Positions 5,328-5,491 of a stretch of DNA of 5,491 bases are shown here, piece after piece. This stretch comes from Candidatus Poribacteria bacterium (GTDB lineage Bacteria > Poribacteria > DTPJ01), in contig DTPJ01000881.1 of NCBI GenBank assembly GCA_011334435.1, forward strand, positions 1-5,491. Direction: 5' to 3'. The stretch's first letter is position 1, and every line of letters starts with the position of its first letter. A program made the position numbers and the translations under genes. The notes below the pieces were generated by a model. The model saw only the letters and a list, made by a program, of their open reading frames with translations, was not told the origin of the DNA and ran no database searches.

Positions 5328-5333
5328 GGGAGA
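5313..5333. repeat. Hairpin: 9-bp perfect stem, 3-nt loop
   Basis: TCTCCCTTT pairs with AAAGGGAGA around GGA. The stem is followed on the plus strand by TTTAGAGGGATTT, giving the look of a widespread intergenic repeat seen in many environmental genomes (a pyrimidine run, its complement, then a 'GGGATTT' tail). On the minus strand a T-rich run follows about 9 nt after the stem, so termination of an upstream gene outside the window is a weaker reading. Confidence 0.55.
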
Positions 5334-5404
5334 TTTAGAGGGATTTCCCTAGACAATCCAATTGAATAATAAGTTGCCCGAAATTATGTCTGGAACTAGT
5401 ATGG

Positions 5405-5424
5405 ATTCCTGCTTCCGCAGGAAT
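5405..5424. repeat. Hairpin: 8-bp perfect stem, 4-nt loop
   Basis: ATTCCTGC pairs with GCAGGAAT around TTCC. With its flanks, GGATTCCTGC-TTCC-GCAGGAATGA resembles the dispersed 'GGATTCC…GGAATGA' palindromic repeat common between genes in many bacteria. No T-run follows on either strand, so it does not look like a terminator. Confidence 0.6.
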
Positions 5425-5491
5425 GATATAATGAAAAAGAGCTACGCCTATTGAAAGAGTTATTGTAGTATAATTATATGAATTATTAACA

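Noticed and set aside
5313..5333. Hairpin upstream of tsaB as an intrinsic terminator
   Set aside because: The T-rich run on the minus strand is about 9 nt from the stem and interrupted, and no upstream gene is visible. A dispersed repeat fits better.
5469..5478. TATAAT hexamers on both strands as a tsaB promoter
   Set aside because: The minus-strand -35 would lie beyond the window, the plus-strand one has no -35 at proper spacing, and the local sequence is a simple AT palindrome.

Overview
The window is one stretch of AT-rich bacterial DNA in which every supported gene lies on the minus strand, so transcription runs from the high-coordinate end to the low. I see seven complete genes and one truncated gene, with no RNA gene, transposase or CRISPR array. 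The proteins point to an uncultured diderm bacterium: an exported LamG protein, a membrane-anchored DUF4159 protein and PspA-type membrane-stress proteins. The LamG protein starts 'LVSYWTFDDG' and ends in a short tail with 'WGRLK', a style I associate with Candidatus Poribacteria and similar MAG lineages. That assignment is from memory and is weak.

Layout in transcription order. Positions 5491-5251 are non-coding and hold an imperfect tandem duplication and two perfect short hairpins, of the kind found as dispersed intergenic repeats. Next come tsaB (5250-4570, tRNA t6A synthesis) and, 6 nt later, a DUF4159 protein with one N-terminal membrane anchor (4563-3577). After a 95-nt gap with a candidate sigma70 promoter and a 13-bp palindrome comes a secreted LamG protein (3481-2726). 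The 87-nt gap after it carries a close match to a sigma54 (-24/-12) promoter. This opens the most interesting part: pspA copy 1 (2629-1952), a small PH-like protein 7 nt downstream (1944-1549), a bifunctional-nuclease-family (BFN/DUF151) protein (1455-967), pspA copy 2 (814-146), and the start of a small hydrophobic protein (92 to beyond position 1).

How they may work together: PspA proteins are bacterial ESCRT-III relatives that coat and repair stressed inner membranes. In Escherichia coli pspA is driven by sigma54 with PspF, and the sigma54-like element here sits where such a promoter should be. Two full-length PspA paralogues, a PH-like protein and a small membrane protein on one strand suggest an envelope-maintenance locus. 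The known PspB, PspC and PspF partners are absent from the window. A 14-bp motif recurring before pspA copy 2 and before the small membrane gene could be a shared control site. The operon structure and the functional link are inference. The PspA, TsaB, BFN, LamG and DUF4159 assignments rest on recognisable motifs.

No gene-free stretch exceeds 300 bases. The longest is 5251-5491, and the next is 815-966, which holds only the motif and weak promoter-like hexamers described below.
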